Notes under the pieces: generated by a model | What the model saw: the letters and a program-made list of their open reading frames with translations, nothing else | Told to the model about the DNA's origin: nothing | The model's database searches: none | Shown: in pieces, positions 13,602 through 15,945 of the stretch | Layout of the letters: each line of letters starts with the position of its first letter | How positions within the stretch are numbered: position 1 is the stretch's first letter | Made by a program: the position numbers and the translations under genes | DNA from: an uncultured Bacilli bacterium | GTDB lineage: Bacteria; Bacillota_I; Bacilli_A; RF39; UBA660 | Length of the DNA: 15,945 nucleotides | Reading direction: 5' to 3' | Assembly: GCA_934130215.1 (NCBI GenBank) | Contig: CAKOXR010000020.1 | Coordinates: 1 to 15,945, forward strand

Positions 13602-15674
13602 ATGGCTCGTGAGTATAGTTTGGAAAAAACTAGAAATATCGGAATAATGGCTCACATAGATGCAGGTAAAACTACTTGTACTGAAAGAATATTATTCCAT
13701 ACAAAAAAAATCCATAAAATTGGTGAAACACATGATGGTGCTTCACAAATGGACTGGATGGAACAAGAACAAGAACGAGGTATTACAATTACATCTGCTG
13801 CCACAACTGCCTTCTGGAAAGGATATCGTTTTAATATAATTGATACCCCAGGACATGTAGATTTTACAGTAGAAGTTGAAAGAAGCCTTCGTGTACTTGA
13901 TGGTGCTGTTGCACTACTAGATGCTCAAGCTGGAGTTGAACCACAAACAGAAACAGTTTGGCGTCAAGCAACTGAATTTAAAGTACCGCGTATGATATTC
14001 GCAAATAAAATGGATAAAATGGGAGCAGACTTTGCATTCAGTTTAAAATCTATAAAAGAAAGATTAGGAGTAAATTATGCTCCAATCGAATGGCCAATAG
14101 GTGCTGAAAATGAATTTAGAGGAGTTATTGATTTAGTAACAATGAAAGCTTACCAATATGATGGAAAGCAAGCAGAAGATGCTATTGAAATAGAAATTCC
14201 TGAAGATTTAAAAGAAATGGCAACTACTAAAAGAAATGAATTAATAGAAGCTGTTTCTGTATATGATGATGAATTAATGGAAACATATCTTGAAACAGGA
14301 GATGCACCAGTTGAATTAATCAAAAAAGCAATTAGAAAAGGAACTCTAGAAGTTGATTTCTTCCCTGTATTATGTGGAACAGCATTAGGTAATATGGGTA
14401 TAAAATTACTACTTGATGCAGTAATTGACTATTTACCAGCTCCAACAGATGTTGAAGCAATGAAAGGTACAGATATGGATGGAAATGAAATTGTTATTCA
14501 TGCAGATGATAATGCTCCATTTAGGGCTTTAGCTTTCAAAATAATGACAGATCCATTCGTAGGAAAATTAACATTCTTTAGAGTATATAGTGGACATTTA
14601 TCTGCTGGATCATATATATTAAACTCATCAAAAGGTACTAAAGAAAGAGTTGGTCGTTTACTTCAAATGCATGCTAATAATAGAACTGAAATAACAGAAG
14701 TTTATGCAGGAGATATAGTAGCTGCTGTTGGATTAAAAAATACAACAACTGGTAATACTTTATGTGATGAAAAAAATCCAATAATTCTAGAATCAATGAA
14801 TTTCCCAGAACCAGTTATTGAATTAGCTGTTGAACCAAAATCAAAAGCAGATCAAGATAAAATGGGACTTGCTTTACAAAAGTTAGCTGAAGAAGATCCA
14901 ACATTTAAAGCAAGAACTGATGTTGAAACAGGACAAACAATTATTGCTGGAATGGGTGAACTTCATCTTGATATAATTGTTGATCGTATGAGAAGAGAAT
15001 TCAATGTTGAAGCAAACATTGGTAAACCACAAGTATCTTATCGTGAAACTATCACACAAATGGGTGAATGTGAAGGTAAATACATTAAACAATCAGGTGG
15101 TCGTGGACAATATGGTCATGTATGGGTTCGTTTTGAACCAAATCCTGATAAAGGTTATGAATTTGTAGATGCTGTTGTAGGTGGTGTTGTTCCAAGAGAA
15201 TATATACCAGTTACTGATAAAGGATTACAAGAAGCATTAAAAGGCGGAGTTCTAGCAGGTTATCCAATGGTAGATGTTAAAGCAACATTATTTGATGGAT
15301 CTTACCATGAAGTTGACTCTAGTGAAGCTGCATTTAAAGTTGCTGCAAGTTTAGCAGTAAAAGAAATTAAAAATAAATGTAAACCAGTTATTCTAGAACC
15401 TATCATGAAAGTACAAGTAGTTGTACCAGATGAATATCTAGGAAATGTTATGGGTGACATTACAAGTCGTCGTGGAAGACCACTTGGTCAAGAATCAAGA
15501 GGAAATGCTCTTGCTATTGATGCGATGGTTCCACTATCAGAGATGTTTGGATATGCTACAAGCTTAAGATCTAACACTCAAGGAAGGGGAAATTTCTCAA
15601 TGGTATTTGACCATTATGAAGAAGTACCTAGAAATATTGCTGAAGATATTATTAAGAAAAATAGTGGAAATTAA
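13602..15674 (+). CDS. fusA: Translation elongation factor G
   Basis: EF-G is the GTPase that drives translocation of tRNA and mRNA after peptide bond formation and, with RRF, splits ribosomes. The 690-residue length is typical. GTP-binding motifs: G1 AHIDAGKTT (17-25), G2 ERGITIT (58-64), G3 DTPGH (81-85), G4 NKMDK (135-139), and a G5-like CGTAL further on. Domain II to V features follow, including GGRGQYGHVW in domain IV, the tip region with YHEVDSSEAAFK, and a C-terminal SLRSNTQGRGNFSMVFDHYE. Nothing essential appears altered. The ATG has GGAGG 8 nt upstream, after an 18-nt gap from rpsG. The next gene, tuf, begins 72 nt downstream. Confidence 0.99.
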   Translation: MAREYSLEKTRNIGIMAHIDAGKTTCTERILFHTKKIHKIGETHDGASQMDWMEQEQERGITITSAATTAFWKGYRFNIIDTPGHVDFTVEVERSLRVLDGAVALLDAQAGVEPQTETVWRQATEFKVPRMIFANKMDKMGADFAFSLKSIKERLGVNYAPIEWPIGAENEFRGVIDLVTMKAYQYDGKQAEDAIEIEIPEDLKEMATTKRNELIEAVSVYDDELMETYLETGDAPVELIKKAIRKGTLEVDFFPVLCGTALGNMGIKLLLDAVIDYLPAPTDVEAMKGTDMDGNEIVIHADDNAPFRALAFKIMTDPFVGKLTFFRVYSGHLSAGSYILNSSKGTKERVGRLLQMHANNRTEITEVYAGDIVAAVGLKNTTTGNTLCDEKNPIILESMNFPEPVIELAVEPKSKADQDKMGLALQKLAEEDPTFKARTDVETGQTIIAGMGELHLDIIVDRMRREFNVEANIGKPQVSYRETITQMGECEGKYIKQSGGRGQYGHVWVRFEPNPDKGYEFVDAVVGGVVPREYIPVTDKGLQEALKGGVLAGYPMVDVKATLFDGSYHEVDSSEAAFKVAASLAVKEIKNKCKPVILEPIMKVQVVVPDEYLGNVMGDITSRRGRPLGQESRGNALAIDAMVPLSEMFGYATSLRSNTQGRGNFSMVFDHYEEVPRNIAEDIIKKNSGN

Positions 15675-15684
15675 TTAAAAAGGG

Positions 15685-15713
15685 TTGCTATTTTTAACTT
15701 ATTAATATAAAAT
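15685..15713 (+). promoter_or_regulatory. Possible separate promoter for tuf
   Basis: TTGCTA (15685-15690) and TAAAAT (15708-15713) are 17 bp apart in the 72-nt gap between fusA and tuf; TATAAA at 15706-15711 is an overlapping alternative at 15 bp. A private promoter for tuf is common in bacteria, but in A/T-rich sequence the match is only moderate. No clear terminator follows fusA, so tuf can also be read from the str promoter. Confidence 0.4.
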
Positions 15714-15746
15714 AATATTGTATATTTAAAAGGAGGAAAAAATATT

Positions 15747-15945
15747 ATGGCAAAACAAAAATTTGATCGTTCAAAACCACATGTTAACATTGGTACAATT
15801 GGACACGTAGACCATGGTAAAACTACTTTAACAGCTGCTATTTCTGCTCGTTTAGCTGGTAAATATGGTAATGAAAAAGTAGATTTTGCCAATATCGATA
15901 AAGCACCAGAAGAAAGGGAACGTGGTATTACTATTAATACTGCAC
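15747..15945 (+). CDS. tuf: Translation elongation factor Tu, 5' part (cut by the window end)
   Basis: EF-Tu delivers aminoacyl-tRNA to the ribosomal A site as a GTP complex. Only the first 66 residues are in the window, of a protein normally near 395. They are unmistakable: FDRSKPHVNIGTIGHVDHGK (residues 6-25) with the P-loop GHVDHGKT at 19-26, then the switch I region APEERERGITINTA at the right edge. The ATG at 15747 has a consensus AAAGGAGG site 8-15 nt upstream. It follows fusA as in the standard str operon order S12-S7-EF-G-EF-Tu. Confidence 0.98.
   Translation, partial: MAKQKFDRSKPHVNIGTIGHVDHGKTTLTAAISARLAGKYGNEKVDFANIDKAPEERERGITINTA

Noticed and set aside
14883..15092. Minus-strand frame inside fusA
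   Set aside because: Complement of a highly conserved EF-G region.
15672..15700. Possible terminator after fusA (A-run and T-run around GGGTTGCTA)
   Set aside because: The stem would be seven A-T pairs only, so it would be too unstable to support a call.
15671..15892. Minus-strand frame covering the tuf start
   Set aside because: The plus strand here is unmistakably the EF-Tu N terminus with its P-loop and ribosome binding site.
1..15945. Possible mycoplasma genetic code (UGA as Trp), suggested by the extreme AT content
   Set aside because: UGA ends the gene at 1119-1433, tex, the YgjP-like gene, cse60 and gerAA at sensible places, often overlapping the next start, and Trp is encoded by UGG (for example at the end of S7).
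1..15945. Search for CRISPR arrays, insertion sequences, attachment sites, toxin-antitoxin pairs, tRNAs or defence genes
   Set aside because: No spaced direct repeats, inverted terminal repeats, transposase or integrase motifs or tRNA-like folds were seen by reading.

Overview
The window is strongly AT-rich and looks like a chromosomal segment of a low-GC Gram-positive bacterium (Bacillota), most likely a spore-forming member of the Bacilli or a Mollicutes-neighbouring lineage. Three spore-related loci support this: a complete GerA-type germinant receptor operon, a Cse60-like small sporulation protein, and a SpoVB/MurJ-family flippase. UGA is used as a normal stop in several genes and tryptophan is encoded by UGG, so the code is standard (table 11), not the mycoplasma code. 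I cannot name the genus from sequence alone.

Layout, plus strand from the left: the 3' part of fmt; two short unknown membrane-associated genes; ruvA and ruvB. These five run head to tail with overlaps or gaps of 2-11 nt. A near-perfect vegetative promoter then drives an unknown membrane protein (3037-3663) that ends in its own hairpin terminator. Next come tex, a YgjP-type zinc peptidase (ATGA overlap with tex), the Cse60-like protein and the flippase. A two-way hairpin terminator at 8302-8325 separates these from the convergent minus-strand operon gerAA-gerAC-gerAB (gene order A-C-B, all overlapping). Divergent from gerAA is an unknown gene (11998-12480). The right end is the str operon rpsL-rpsG-fusA with the start of tuf, transcribed from a strong extended -10 promoter and preceded by a structured leader.

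How the genes work together: fmt, rpsL, rpsG, fusA and tuf serve translation initiation and elongation. ruvAB resolves Holliday junctions. tex is an RNA-binding factor. The Cse60-like protein and flippase probably serve spore or cell-wall formation. The three Ger proteins form the inner-membrane receptor that senses nutrients and triggers spore germination.

There are no mobile elements, CRISPR arrays, tRNA or rRNA genes, and no gene-free stretch longer than about 200 bases. Most of the window is ordinary core genome. I do not see a clearly new multi-gene system. The most notable points are a substitution of a near-invariant proline in ribosomal protein S12 (site known for streptomycin resistance/dependence mutations), unusual residues in RuvA, the str leader structure, and four unrecognised genes in conserved-gene surroundings.
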